This document shows, piece after piece, positions 7,646 to 16,220 of a stretch of 43,832 nt of DNA. This DNA is from a virus. Where the stretch lies: the IMG/VR virus record IMGVR_UViG_3300028883_001006, positions 1 through 43,832 of that record. One strand, 5' to 3'. Position numbers and translations under genes: made by a program. Position 1 is the stretch's first letter, and each line of letters starts with the position of its first letter. A model generated the notes under the pieces. The model was given only the letters and a program-made list of their open reading frames with translations. It ran no database searches and had not been told where the DNA came from.

Positions 7646-9718
7646 TTAGCTCTCCGCGATGTGAACGGTTTCGAGGTTGACTGTCTCCGTGGCGATATCG
7701 TATTCCGATCGCGTAACTATCAGAGTCGCCGCCTCGCCGTCGATAGTCTCATTCAGCTTGTCGCCGGCAACGGGATAATTCTCGTCCGTGGAGTGGAGTT
7801 TGATAGGTATTTTCACCCGGGCGCGAATGTTCTTCAGGTAAACGTTGCGATACCATTCGCGGATTCTTTCGCGTTTGCGGTCGGAGATTTCGATTCTGGA
7901 AAGTTCCGGCAGGTCGCCGTCGGTCTCGATAACGTCCTCGATGGTGATGTTCTCTTTATTGCGGTCGGGAATTGTCCACTCGGTCTCGCCGTAGTCGCGC
8001 CGGACGAAATAGAGATTATTGTCGTAATCGACGCGGATATCGCAGTTCGCACCCGCCGCGCAGTCGATCAGTAGCTCGATCATCGAACCGGCGTATTTGT
8101 CGAGACAAACTCCGGAGAGCCACATCTTGGCCTTGTGATACCATGTGTAGCGATAGGGCATATAGGCTTCGGGGATTTGGCGATATACTTCACCGGTTAT
8201 GTGGCCGTTCAGATCGTAAGTCTTTCCGATTGTGTTCACAGGCGTTGGCTTCTTCCCGTAATAGCAATCCCACGGGAATCCCACCCTTGCCCAGTAATTA
8301 GCGCCGACAGACTCTACTTCGTAATCGCCGTAATAATCCGAGCGATGATGAACATCTCCCGCCGAATCCACGGTTATTGCCCAAATACGATTGGTAGCTC
8401 TCCCGTCTTTGATGTCTTCGGCATCTCCGGTTATGCCAGACATAACTACTCCGCCCGATGTGCCGCCATAGCCGGTAAGAGAATTCGGGGAAGAACGAAG
8501 GATGTTATCTCCGGTAAACTGTCGGTAATCCCCATTGCGCCCGGGCCAACTCCGAACCCATGGACTACTGCCTGCATTTACAGAATCGTTGGTTTTAATG
8601 AAAGCCCTGCCGTCATGTATTCGGCAGAAATCCTCTCCCGAATCAGAGAGCTTCCAATCAATATTGAAGTCCGTAAAAGGATCATCCGGACGCCAGTTGT
8701 TGCCAGAGGTTACGTTTATACGCCATATGGTAATGTCCACAAAGACGTATTTTCGTGTCCAAACCCATAGATGAGGCTTCTCGTCCTCGTAGTTTTGAAG
8801 GCAGAAGCGAACATTCTGAATGTAGCTAACAGGAATTCCATCATTGACTCCAAGGTCTTTCACAAAGCTGGAAGGGAAATCCAGTGTAGTTACTTCTACT
8901 TCTTCACCCCCGCTAATCTCAAAGACCTTTAGTTTAGTTTCTGGCGAATAATACCATTGTGCAGGCTTCCACCCACCAGCAGCGTTTGGTAATATCTTGA
9001 ACGTCGGGTTCCTGTCCGGCCGTATCCCGTAGGCTTTGCATTTCGTATGGATCACATCCAGATAGTTCCCGACCCGCTCCTCATCTACCGACCAGTTGTC
9101 CGAGGGGAGATATGTCAGACTCTGCGCGCCGTCGAAAGATTCTGAACTGAATATGGGGCGTCTCGCCTGAATGTGTTCGATAAGCTCGTCGAGTGTCCAG
9201 GCACCGTCCGGAAGAAGGTCATAGTCCATATGATCTTCGAGGTTCAACCCGCGCTGGTTCTCGAAAGTCTCGTCGAGGAATTTGATTAGATGCTCGACCT
9301 TTACCGAGAATTTCCGGTTCTTTATGTCCCTGTTCCGGCCTTCCCATCGAAAGAAACCGCGCCACTTTTTGCGGCCGTTGCGCTCGATAGTTACGACGTA
9401 AATCTGGTCAAAAGTCCTCACCTGCCACTCGGAAAGATCGTAAAAGGTCGGTCGTGTAATGAAATCGGATATCGAACCGTCCATGTCGGATAGTTCGAGA
9501 TTAATCGAAGGGATCGCAAAATCGAAAAGGCCGTAACGAGTTTCCGTAACCGGTTTCAAAGCCTCTTTATTCACAACAAAACGGGTAATATCGTAAGGAA
9601 CCGCCGGATGTGGCGAATGGTAAAGCATCTGGCCGATATTCACAACGCCCGGGACGGAGACGTTGCGCGCACCGTTCCACCTCTGCAGGTATATCTTTAT
9701 GTTGCGGAATCCGCTCAT
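7646..9718 (-). CDS. Large distal-tail / tail-hub protein
   Basis: The product is 690 aa, starting with a basic beta-rich segment (FRNIKIYLQRWNGARNV) and containing WRGFFRWEGRNRDIKNRKFS and HLIKFLDETFENQRG, reminiscent of hub or Dit/Tal-type proteins in which N-terminal tail-tube-like domains are followed by long variable beta domains. Its position immediately after the tape measure is where the distal tail and tail-associated proteins normally lie. The ATGA overlap with the tape measure stop supports the start. No peptidase motif is obvious. The assignment is by position and general character. Confidence 0.6.
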   Translation of the reverse strand: MSGFRNIKIYLQRWNGARNVSVPGVVNIGQMLYHSPHPAVPYDITRFVVNKEALKPVTETRYGLFDFAIPSINLELSDMDGSISDFITRPTFYDLSEWQVRTFDQIYVVTIERNGRKKWRGFFRWEGRNRDIKNRKFSVKVEHLIKFLDETFENQRGLNLEDHMDYDLLPDGAWTLDELIEHIQARRPIFSSESFDGAQSLTYLPSDNWSVDEERVGNYLDVIHTKCKAYGIRPDRNPTFKILPNAAGGWKPAQWYYSPETKLKVFEISGGEEVEVTTLDFPSSFVKDLGVNDGIPVSYIQNVRFCLQNYEDEKPHLWVWTRKYVFVDITIWRINVTSGNNWRPDDPFTDFNIDWKLSDSGEDFCRIHDGRAFIKTNDSVNAGSSPWVRSWPGRNGDYRQFTGDNILRSSPNSLTGYGGTSGGVVMSGITGDAEDIKDGRATNRIWAITVDSAGDVHHRSDYYGDYEVESVGANYWARVGFPWDCYYGKKPTPVNTIGKTYDLNGHITGEVYRQIPEAYMPYRYTWYHKAKMWLSGVCLDKYAGSMIELLIDCAAGANCDIRVDYDNNLYFVRRDYGETEWTIPDRNKENITIEDVIETDGDLPELSRIEISDRKRERIREWYRNVYLKNIRARVKIPIKLHSTDENYPVAGDKLNETIDGEAATLIVTRSEYDIATETVNLETVHIAES

Positions 9719-12390
9719 TTCCGGCGACTCCCGTCATATTCGGCCTGCGCAAAAGCGATCTGACGTCCGTCGAGAGTAACCGGCACCTGAATGACTATCG
9801 GTCCGCCTGCGCCTGCGACGCTCAGTCCGGCAAGTCCCTCGCGAACCGCGCCGGTGATCATCGGCAACAGCTCGTGAAGAGGCGAAACCACCTCTGGGCT
9901 CCGCGGGTTGTCGCCGACCATTGCGAGGATTTCCTTCTTAACAATACCGCCACTGGCCAGAGACGTTATGCCGGATTCCGCCGCGGAGAGCATCGTGTTC
10001 AGAAGCGCAAGCTGGGGGAGTTGCGCAAGGGCTTTCGGCAGGGAAAGACCGCCCGACGCTATCGCCTCGGCAAGAGCGGAAACCTGCGCAAGAATAAGCT
10101 TCTGCCGAATAGCCTTCACCATCCATAGCAGAGAGTTTTTTAGAAGCTCGCGCATCCCCTCTTGTCCGCCAGCAAGGCTACTGCCTATCATATTGGAAAG
10201 CTCAAGATAGTTATCTGCCTGGGCTTCAAAATCAGTAGCCAGATTCTGATTGGCTTCGGAAAGTTTGGCGTTACGCTGTTCGGTCAAAGCCAATAGCTCG
10301 TCCGAAATGCGTTGGTAAATGTCGGAATATTTCTGCCCCTGCTCTTCGAGGATTTGAAGTTCGTTTTCGAGGATGGATTGGTATTCTTCGAGGCCTATCT
10401 CCCCGTATTTTAATCTCCGGCGATCGAACTCGAGTTTGTCCTGAAACGCTTTTTCTCTGTCCGAAGCGATTTTCTCTTCGATTTCCTTCGTATCATTGGC
10501 ATACTCAGCATGGAGAATAACATCTTCGGGGAAAATCGTCTTGAGCTCTTCGATGAATCCTTTCCGGTGTTCGAGATACTCCTGGTCGCTGATAAGCCCA
10601 ACCTCGTGGAGTTTGCCCATATGTTCGTCGAAATCTAATCGCTTGTGCGGATGTAGTTTTTGATTAAGATCCTTAATATCTTTGTTTAATGCCTGGACCT
10701 TATCCTCGAAAGATTCTAGAGCACTAATATCCGTAGCTTCATAAGTTTCTCCATATCCCTGTAATTCTTGCATCAACTTTTCGCGTTCTGCAACAATTCC
10801 TTCCAGGTCGCGTGTTCTGTCCTGAGCTTCTTCGACAGCACCCTTCTCGACATTCTGAACTTGTTCGTAATACGCTAGAATAGAGTCGATGTTTTGACCT
10901 TTGAGGATTTGATCATATTCCGAGGCTTCGAGGAATCCAGCTTCAACTAATTTCTTTAGTTCTTTTTTTGTGAATTTCTGAACATCACCATAGGCTTCTA
11001 TCTCGTCCTTTGCATCACGTATCAAAATAGCGGTTCGCTGAGACTTAAAATGACGGCTTGAGTCCTCTAAATCTTTCTTTATCTCTTCCTGTATTTTTCG
11101 ATATTCTCGATACGCTTCGTTCAGTTTAATCAGTTTGTTCATCGTGAAAGCAATGGCGACGGCTAAGCCAGCCTGCAAAGCCACACCTGCCGCCTGAGAA
11201 GAACCAGCAAATTGGGCTGTCTTTGCCCGTGCATTTTGCATCCCCCTGGTAAATCCCGTAGCATTCTTCGCGCTCATCTTTAGCGCATCGCTCTGCAACA
11301 TCAATTTCAGGCGGGATGTCTCTACACTGTCCGAAAAGCGAGTCCACACCTTTGCGCCACCGCTATAAAGGTCGAGAACCTTAGGAAGAACCTTCGAATG
11401 CAATAGCAAAGCTCCGCCGAGTCCGGATGTTCCTGCGGCAAGTTTAGTTAGTAAAGGTAAAACGGGAGAGAGTAATTCAATAGCCGATAATCCCAACTCA
11501 ATAAATCTGCCACCGATTTTAATAAGATCGCCAAGAGCTTTTCCGAGCTTTTCAGCTGTTTTTGTCGCGGACTCACTCCCAACATAATCGATCAACTTCT
11601 CTATTTGCTCTTTGGCCGCGTCGAGGACACCCGCTTCGCCTACCTTTGCCCACAAACTCCACCAGAGACCGCCGAGAGTTGATACCAATCCCTGCCAAGT
11701 CGTGGACATGCGTTCCATCGCGCCGTCGTATTTCGAGTTCCAAATCCCCTGAATAGTCGAAGCAATCATCTCCGAACTGTTCTTATCGGCCTCGGCGACC
11801 ATGTCCTTGCCGTTCTTAGAGTATCGGAAACGAACTTTATCGCCCTCTACAGAGGCTTTGATTCCAAACTCCTTGAGCCGCTCGAATTCTCCTTGGCGCG
11901 CATCTGCAATAGCCTCTACGGCCTGCATTATATCTTTCCCCATGCCTGCCGCAGTGTCGCCTATGGTTTTCAGCGAATCCTTCGCATTAATACCGTAAGC
12001 TTCAAGCTTCACATAAGATTGGATTACCTGATCGGTTAGATATGGCGTCCGGTTGGCAAAGTCCGTCGCCCATTTAAGCCCCTCTTCCGCGACTTCCTGA
12101 TTCCCCTCATACAGAGTAAGCAGGACGGAACGATATTTCTCTAAATCTCCACCTGCTGAAAGAGCCTTCTTCGCCGAAAGAAGTAGTCCAGCGCCTAAAG
12201 CCGCAGACGCCCCACCGACAGCGATAGCGGAATCTCCGAGAATGTCCATTCGCTGTTTAAGGCGATCGACGTTATTAGGGACACCGCGCATCCGTTTCTC
12301 AAACTTGTCGAGACCTTTCTCGGCACTCGCAAGCCCGCGAACGAATCCGCTACTGTCCATAAATAACTTGGCTGTTAATGCACCAAACAT
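9715..12390 (-). CDS. Tail tape measure protein
   Basis: The product is 891 aa. It starts FGALTAKLFMDSSGF and GLDKFEKRMRG, the usual start of tape measures. Residues about 60-330 show the phage tail tape measure core (GLKWATDFANRTPY, AAGMGKDIMQAVEAIADARQ). Ala/Gly-rich hydrophobic segments near 320-420 and again near 780-830 may cross the host membrane at DNA entry, and long charged coiled coils lie between. The C-terminal IVKKEILAMVGDNPRSPEVV is the common end motif. The ATG is 2 nt after the stop of the G-T frame. At about 1.5 angstrom per residue it implies a tail of roughly 130 nm; that is a rule of thumb, not a measurement. Confidence 0.93.
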   Translation of the reverse strand: MFGALTAKLFMDSSGFVRGLASAEKGLDKFEKRMRGVPNNVDRLKQRMDILGDSAIAVGGASAALGAGLLLSAKKALSAGGDLEKYRSVLLTLYEGNQEVAEEGLKWATDFANRTPYLTDQVIQSYVKLEAYGINAKDSLKTIGDTAAGMGKDIMQAVEAIADARQGEFERLKEFGIKASVEGDKVRFRYSKNGKDMVAEADKNSSEMIASTIQGIWNSKYDGAMERMSTTWQGLVSTLGGLWWSLWAKVGEAGVLDAAKEQIEKLIDYVGSESATKTAEKLGKALGDLIKIGGRFIELGLSAIELLSPVLPLLTKLAAGTSGLGGALLLHSKVLPKVLDLYSGGAKVWTRFSDSVETSRLKLMLQSDALKMSAKNATGFTRGMQNARAKTAQFAGSSQAAGVALQAGLAVAIAFTMNKLIKLNEAYREYRKIQEEIKKDLEDSSRHFKSQRTAILIRDAKDEIEAYGDVQKFTKKELKKLVEAGFLEASEYDQILKGQNIDSILAYYEQVQNVEKGAVEEAQDRTRDLEGIVAEREKLMQELQGYGETYEATDISALESFEDKVQALNKDIKDLNQKLHPHKRLDFDEHMGKLHEVGLISDQEYLEHRKGFIEELKTIFPEDVILHAEYANDTKEIEEKIASDREKAFQDKLEFDRRRLKYGEIGLEEYQSILENELQILEEQGQKYSDIYQRISDELLALTEQRNAKLSEANQNLATDFEAQADNYLELSNMIGSSLAGGQEGMRELLKNSLLWMVKAIRQKLILAQVSALAEAIASGGLSLPKALAQLPQLALLNTMLSAAESGITSLASGGIVKKEILAMVGDNPRSPEVVSPLHELLPMITGAVREGLAGLSVAGAGGPIVIQVPVTLDGRQIAFAQAEYDGSRRK

Positions 12391-12392
12391 GA

Positions 12393-13147
12393 TTAGACTT
12401 CGCTCTTAGATTCCTTTGCTTCTTTCATTAAGCGTTTGTTTTCCTCTTCCATTAGTTCCCACGGTGCGCGGCTCTTCATTACTCCGGGCGTTGATACGCC
12501 ACCCTTCTTCTCTGTTTTCCGAGATATGCCTCTCAGATACGCCAGCGCTTCTGTTAGACGGATCCTCTTCAACGTTTCGAATTGGTTCCAATCGACTCGT
12601 TCCGTGGTAGCTACTTCAGTGAACCCAACGTGGTATTCGACTATTTTCGCGAGCGCGAACCGGAGTCCATACCGAACTTCTGACGCGCTGTTGGAGTCGG
12701 CTTCTTCTTCGGTTCCGGACTCTCCTGATTTACCTTGGCTTCCAGCATCGAGGATATCGCCGAAATCCCGAACCAGTTGTCCATGAAAACGAAAAAATCG
12801 TCCATCACCTCTTCCAGGGCTTTTCTTTCGGATGCCCTAAGCTTGCCCAGAAACGTTTCTATCTCTCTGGCCTGCGCCACAGAGAACTCTTTCCCTTCTG
12901 GCAGAAGCAGTAAAGACAATACTTTCCGTAGTTTTCCGCCCTTGAGAACATTGCGAGTTGTATTCATGAAATCGAACATAGACAACTCGTCGTCGGATTT
13001 GGGTTTCGGAAGCGCGTCGAATATCTCGTTCAGAGGCTCTACAAGGAGCTCCTCCTGTTCGAGGGTGATGTCGGGGTCGAAGACGAATCTTCGACCCCCG
13101 ACTTCCACTATCCGCGTTTCCAGTTTCTTCGTGTTTGTGTTTTCCAT
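12393..13147 (-). CDS. Tail assembly chaperone G-T fusion made by -1 frameshift
   Basis: Reading the G frame from ATG 13147 through Phe119 and then shifting -1 at T_TTT_TTC (12797-12791) opens 132 more codons without a stop, ending at TAA 12395-12393, for a 251-aa fusion. The T part is convincingly protein-like: RFHGQLVRDFGDILDAGSQG, then an acidic linker, then YGLRFALAKIVEYHVGF, WNQFETLKRIRL, and a charged helical end. The frame has no plausible ATG start of its own near its beginning, as expected for a T domain. In lambda and most long-tailed phages the G and GT proteins hold the tape measure during tail assembly; the location directly before the tape measure is standard. Confidence 0.85.
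12641..13147 (-). CDS. Tail assembly chaperone G
   Basis: The product is 168 aa from MENTNTKK at 13147 (a second upstream ATG at 13159 is possible; the 13147 start is preceded by GGAGGAACCA). It is a helical protein with a beta start (VEVGGRRFVFDPDITLEQ), matching the general character of gpG-type chaperones. The zero-frame tail after Phe119 (to SGSRSRK) is the unshifted version. It lies between the tail tube gene and the tape measure, the standard location. Confidence 0.8.
   Translation of the reverse strand: MENTNTKKLETRIVEVGGRRFVFDPDITLEQEELLVEPLNEIFDALPKPKSDDELSMFDFMNTTRNVLKGGKLRKVLSLLLLPEGKEFSVAQAREIETFLGKLRASERKALEEVMDDFFVFMDNWFGISAISSMLEAKVNQESPEPKKKPTPTARQKFGMDSGSRSRK
12791..12797 (-). 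promoter_or_regulatory. Programmed -1 frameshift site T_TTT_TTC
   Basis: The heptamer TTTTTTC is in the correct phase (codon 117 ends with the first T, then TTT, TTC), a canonical X_XXY_YYZ slippery sequence. It is followed by GTTTTCATGG and a GC-richer stretch. The -1 frame remains open for the whole distance to just before the tape measure. Another run, A_AAA_TAG at the zero-frame stop, is a weaker alternative. Confidence 0.8.
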
Positions 13148-13170
13148 TGGTTCCTCCATTATGGTTACGA

Positions 13171-13971
13171 TTAGGCCGGAGCGTCAGCTCTCTCGTAGAA
13201 GATGTGAACGAGTCCACCTTTGCCCTCACGAGAGCGCATGGTGTAGCGCACCTTCGTGTTCGAGGGAGTGGTGAACGTGTATGCCCCTGCGGTCAGCTCG
13301 TGAAGCTGTTTGCTTGGATATACGTGGATCTTGCCCGTCATCTTAACGATGTCGTTCTTTACAAACGTGATCTCGTTATTTGGATCCACCTGGCAACGCG
13401 GCGCGTAATACCAGTCGTAAAGAGTATTTCCGGCCAAAGCCGCACGGTTCTGCTGTATCCGAAGCCCCCACGAGAAATAAGGGAGTGTCGTAATACCGCC
13501 GACCAGAAGCTGGTCGATCGAAACAACGTCCCCTGCCACCCACGGACCTGCGGCAACGTTTGCTACATCCGAAGGAAGCTGTCCCAGTAAGAGAGCCAGT
13601 CTGGTCAGAGACAGCTCTTTCAAAGTCGCTTCGATTATTGCTTTTTCACCGACGATCATCGTTTCGATGGGCGAAATTTCCTGAGAAATCTCATTCTCAT
13701 ACATAGTGCGCTCAACCGCGAGTTTCGTCCCGGCCACGTCAGTGCCGCCGAAGGTGTCCATGTCTGGCAGATCGCCGGACGCAAGGTTGGTGAATAAGTC
13801 GTGAATAGTGTCGGCTATTGCGACCTCGGGTGTGCCGGCATCCGACGCGTGCATCAAAATCTCTCCGTCTTCGTGGAAATGGAGAGCGCCTGCCTCGCGT
13901 GTCCCGTGCATGCCGAAAATCGAATAACCGTCACCAATTTTCATCTTTTGGAGATCGTATCCTACGGTCAT
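13171..13971 (-). CDS. Major tail tube protein
   Basis: The product is 266 aa, beta-rich, in the position of the tail tube gene between the tail terminator group and the chaperones. Features include MKIGDGYSIFGMHGTREAGA at the start, a central helix with LKELSLTRLALLLGQLPSD, and a C-terminal beta section (KMTGKIHVYPSKQLHELTAG) like the tube-domain end where host or neighbour contacts form. No sheath gene is adjacent, which supports a non-contractile tail. Identification is by synteny plus fold character rather than a diagnostic motif. Confidence 0.75.
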   Translation of the reverse strand: MTVGYDLQKMKIGDGYSIFGMHGTREAGALHFHEDGEILMHASDAGTPEVAIADTIHDLFTNLASGDLPDMDTFGGTDVAGTKLAVERTMYENEISQEISPIETMIVGEKAIIEATLKELSLTRLALLLGQLPSDVANVAAGPWVAGDVVSIDQLLVGGITTLPYFSWGLRIQQNRAALAGNTLYDWYYAPRCQVDPNNEITFVKNDIVKMTGKIHVYPSKQLHELTAGAYTFTTPSNTKVRYTMRSREGKGGLVHIFYERADAPA

Positions 13972-13979
13972 TATGCCTC

Positions 13980-14240
13980 CTAATTATCTTCGGGGGCAGG
14001 CTCAAAAGCCGGTTCCCCCTTGGGTTTATCTTTCTTGGTTGGTTCGAGTTTCGGCTTTGCAGGCGGTTCCTTCTCGACGGGGTTAACCTCCTCGATAATC
14101 TTCCACCCCTTTGCCTTGGCCGTCTTTTCCGGCACGATACCACGACCATTGACGAACTTAACTCCGCCGACCGTAGCCGTAACAGCTGCGCCCAATTGCA
14201 CACGAACCATTTTCTTTGGTTTTATTTTGGATTTTGCCAT
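13980..14240 (-). CDS. Small basic Pro/Lys-rich protein, head-tail region
   Basis: The product is 86 aa. The first 50 residues are compact (VRVQLGAAVTATVGGVKFVN, then GRGIVPEKTAKAKGWKII); the rest is a Lys/Pro/Glu-rich flexible tail. AGGAGGCCTAT precedes the ATG. It resembles short tail-region proteins in which a small beta domain carries a charged tail. Its role is unknown; it is placed between the tail terminator and the tube genes. Confidence 0.6.
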   Translation of the reverse strand: MAKSKIKPKKMVRVQLGAAVTATVGGVKFVNGRGIVPEKTAKAKGWKIIEEVNPVEKEPPAKPKLEPTKKDKPKGEPAFEPAPEDN

Positions 14241-14249
14241 ATAGGCCTC

Positions 14250-14687
14250 CTATCCGACTATCGCGCGATAGCGCATAATCCTGAAATATTCGTTAGATTG
14301 CTGATCGAATCCCTCCGGCGAAGGCATTGGAATACCATCGCGAGTTATCGTCCATGTTCCGACTGCCTCTCCGGCGTCGTCCACACCTATCGACTGGTTG
14401 TTCAGTGCTATATCTACCGCTTCCGCAATCTCCACAGCGTCCTCGCTTAGTCCGCTGTCGTCCTCGTTCGCCTCCCACAGAACAACCTGCAGATACAGCT
14501 CGTCGAGGGCGTAATGCGAATCCGGCCTCGCCTCCGATAACCAGAACACAGTCAAGCAAGGCGACCCCGCACCTTCCGGACGACGACTTCCACGGATAAC
14601 CGCGACATCTTCGAAGCCAGCCAGTGCAACCGCCGCGTCGATAACCACCCAGATACCGCCCAGGACTATGTCCGACTTGCGGCTCAT
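14250..14687 (-). CDS. Tail terminator-like protein
   Basis: The product is 145 aa from MSRKSDIVLGG at 14687, overlapping the previous stop as TAATG; an upstream start at 14753 lies inside the previous gene and is rejected. The alternating pattern with SHYALDELYLQVVLWEAN resembles tail completion/terminator proteins (gpU or DUF3168-like), which form the ring ending the tail tube. Its place after the gp10-like gene fits. Confidence 0.6.
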   Translation of the reverse strand: MSRKSDIVLGGIWVVIDAAVALAGFEDVAVIRGSRRPEGAGSPCLTVFWLSEARPDSHYALDELYLQVVLWEANEDDSGLSEDAVEIAEAVDIALNNQSIGVDDAGEAVGTWTITRDGIPMPSPEGFDQQSNEYFRIMRYRAIVG

Positions 14688-15058
14688 TAGCGGTTCTCCT
14701 CCGCGATGAATTCGGCCAGCTTGTCGTTCAGCGTCTTCATAATCCAATCCCAACGCTCGACAACGATGTGCGAAACGACTTTCCGTCCCCGGGCTTCGAC
14801 CGAGGCCGCATATTGCATCGGCGCTCGGACTTCGCCGAGGATGAAATCATTCGTCACACTAACAACAGCACCGTATATCGAACCTCGAAGATTGCCGGTA
14901 ACATCCCTATAGGTGCCGGTGTCCTTCGCGTAGTTCGCAAGCTCGCGGACGATGTAGTCGACAACGTCTTCCATCTTTCGCATATGGCGTTCTGGAAGCT
15001 GTTCCAGCTTGCCTCTAAGGTCTTCGAGACCTTCTATGCTGAATCCGGATTTTGACAT
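14687..15058 (-). CDS. HK97 gp10-like neck / tail completion protein
   Basis: The product is 123 aa from MSKSGFSIEGLEDLRGKLEQ at 15058. The opening 'GLEDLRGKLEQLP' followed by a helix and RGSIYG and VEARGRKVVS is the usual look of HK97 gp10 family neck proteins, which complete the head-tail joint. Starts and stops in this group are coupled by TAATG overlaps. Confidence 0.72.
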   Translation of the reverse strand: MSKSGFSIEGLEDLRGKLEQLPERHMRKMEDVVDYIVRELANYAKDTGTYRDVTGNLRGSIYGAVVSVTNDFILGEVRAPMQYAASVEARGRKVVSHIVVERWDWIMKTLNDKLAEFIAEENR

Positions 15059-15366
15059 TATGCCACCTTCCGCACGAACCACTGATACGAAGACGCAATC
15101 TGACGGTTCTCGATCACTCGATACCGGTCGCCGCCGCTCGTTACGACAATGTCGTCGATTACTATGTCCAGAGGTTTCCCGCAGAACATAATCGACTTCG
15201 CCTCAACTCTTATCCCGTCCCGCTCGAAAGCCGAACGATAGGGCTGAAGCTCTACCGAGACATTCTCATATACGAGGGTTTCGCCGCTCGATAAACGACC
15301 CGACGAAGAGTCCTGTCGATCGGAAATTGATCCCTTGCGATATATGTCCACAACGTAGTTAAACAT
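15058..15366 (-). CDS. Head closure / head-tail adaptor protein
   Basis: The product is 102 aa, beta-rich, with MFNYVVDIYRKGSISDRQDS, YENVSVELQPYRSAFERDG and a closing YRVIENRQIASSYQWFVRKV. Size, order and beta content match head closure proteins (SPP1 gp16 / phage head-tail joining family). It lies between the connector and the gp10-like gene. Confidence 0.62.
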   Translation of the reverse strand: MFNYVVDIYRKGSISDRQDSSSGRLSSGETLVYENVSVELQPYRSAFERDGIRVEAKSIMFCGKPLDIVIDDIVVTSGGDRYRVIENRQIASSYQWFVRKVA

Positions 15367-15764
15367 TACCGCCGGCTCCTTCCCGTCCGGTAGAACCGCC
15401 CCGCGGAGAATCCGTCACTGTTAGCGGAGTAGGAACGTATTATTTCTTTGACATCGTCCGGAAGACCGTCTTTCAGCGAATAGGAATAACTTCCCATATT
15501 CTCAGAATCGAAAGCCCCGCCACGTTCAGATTTGAACGCCACGTTATCAAAGAGTAAATAGAAAGCCGACTTGTAAGCCGTTACGGCTCCTGTGGCTGTC
15601 CAGTTCCACCCCTCGGCATAACTCCGGAGAATTCCCGCTACAGCGTCGCGGAGAACCTCTACGATATCATCTGACCAATTGCCAACATCATCGCCGGAAC
15701 CCGCAACCCTCGGATGCTTGCTTCGAGCTCGAATATCATCTATGTCGATAGTCGGGGCGCGCAT
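15366..15764 (-). CDS. Head-tail connector (gp6-like) protein
   Basis: The product is 132 aa: an acidic N-terminal helix with IDIDDIRARSKHPRV, a helical bundle around WSDDIVEVLRDAVAGILRSY, then a basic end (GRFYRTGRSRR). All-helical composition and position match the HK97 gp6 / SPP1 gp15 connector group, the ring attached under the portal. It is coupled to both neighbours by single-base or zero-base spacing. Confidence 0.6.
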   Translation of the reverse strand: MRAPTIDIDDIRARSKHPRVAGSGDDVGNWSDDIVEVLRDAVAGILRSYAEGWNWTATGAVTAYKSAFYLLFDNVAFKSERGGAFDSENMGSYSYSLKDGLPDDVKEIIRSYSANSDGFSAGRFYRTGRSRR

Positions 15765-16159
15765 TAGTCGTTGGTTTCCGGGTCGCTGTCGCCACCTTCG
15801 TCGGGATCGTCGGGATCACCTTCGTCGCCTACCAGAAAAGCTCCGATAGCCTCGCGAAGGTTCTCCTCGCTCTGGCTTGCCGGTTTCGGGAATCCTTCTT
15901 CGTCCTTGTGGGCGAAGTAGAAGCTCCGAAGATCTCCGTATTCAGCCTCTTCGAGGTTATCCAGAGTGATTTCAACCGACGCCTTCGGCTTTTCCGGAGC
16001 TTTCGGTTTCGTCTCCACAACTTCCCAGTGAAAACGCTTCACGTCCCTCGGACTTACGTCTTCCGCGACGCCGTTGACGAACTCGTAACCGCAAAGAATG
16101 CCCGTGTAGGGATTCCGCCTCGGAAGCCTCGCAGTCACTTTGTTTTTATCGATTGCCAT
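15764..16159 (-). CDS. Small head-associated protein with acidic tail
   Basis: The product is 131 aa from MAIDKNKVTARL at 16159, chosen for AAAGGAAAACT just upstream; the longer reading from 16213 starts inside the capsid-gene hairpin and is rejected. It has a beta N-terminus (GILCGYEFVNGVAEDVSPRD), a Pro/Lys linker, a helical section (SEENLREAIGAFLVG) that recalls HeH/LEM-type helices, and a very acidic tail. It may be the head-tail or DNA-contact protein often placed after the capsid gene; no family is claimed. Confidence 0.55.
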   Translation of the reverse strand: MAIDKNKVTARLPRRNPYTGILCGYEFVNGVAEDVSPRDVKRFHWEVVETKPKAPEKPKASVEITLDNLEEAEYGDLRSFYFAHKDEEGFPKPASQSEENLREAIGAFLVGDEGDPDDPDEGGDSDPETND

Positions 16160-16180
16160 AGTTTTCCTTTCTTTGAGGTT

Positions 16181-16204
16181 CGGGGGAGACCGGAATCTCC
16201 CCCG
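16181..16204. terminator. Strong hairpin after the major capsid gene
   Basis: CGGGGGAGA and TCTCCCCCG form a perfect 9-bp stem with a 6-nt loop, 17 nt beyond the capsid stop. No T run follows on the minus strand, so it is more likely a partial terminator or an mRNA 3'-end stabiliser that lets capsid message exceed that of downstream genes. Confidence 0.5.
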
Positions 16205-16220
16205 ATAGCTCAATTATCGG

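Noticed and set aside
12631-12640. A_AAA_TAG at the stop of the tail chaperone G frame as the slip site
   Set aside because: The -1 frame is already protein-like well upstream of it, and T_TTT_TTC at 12791-12797 is a canonical site in the right phase.
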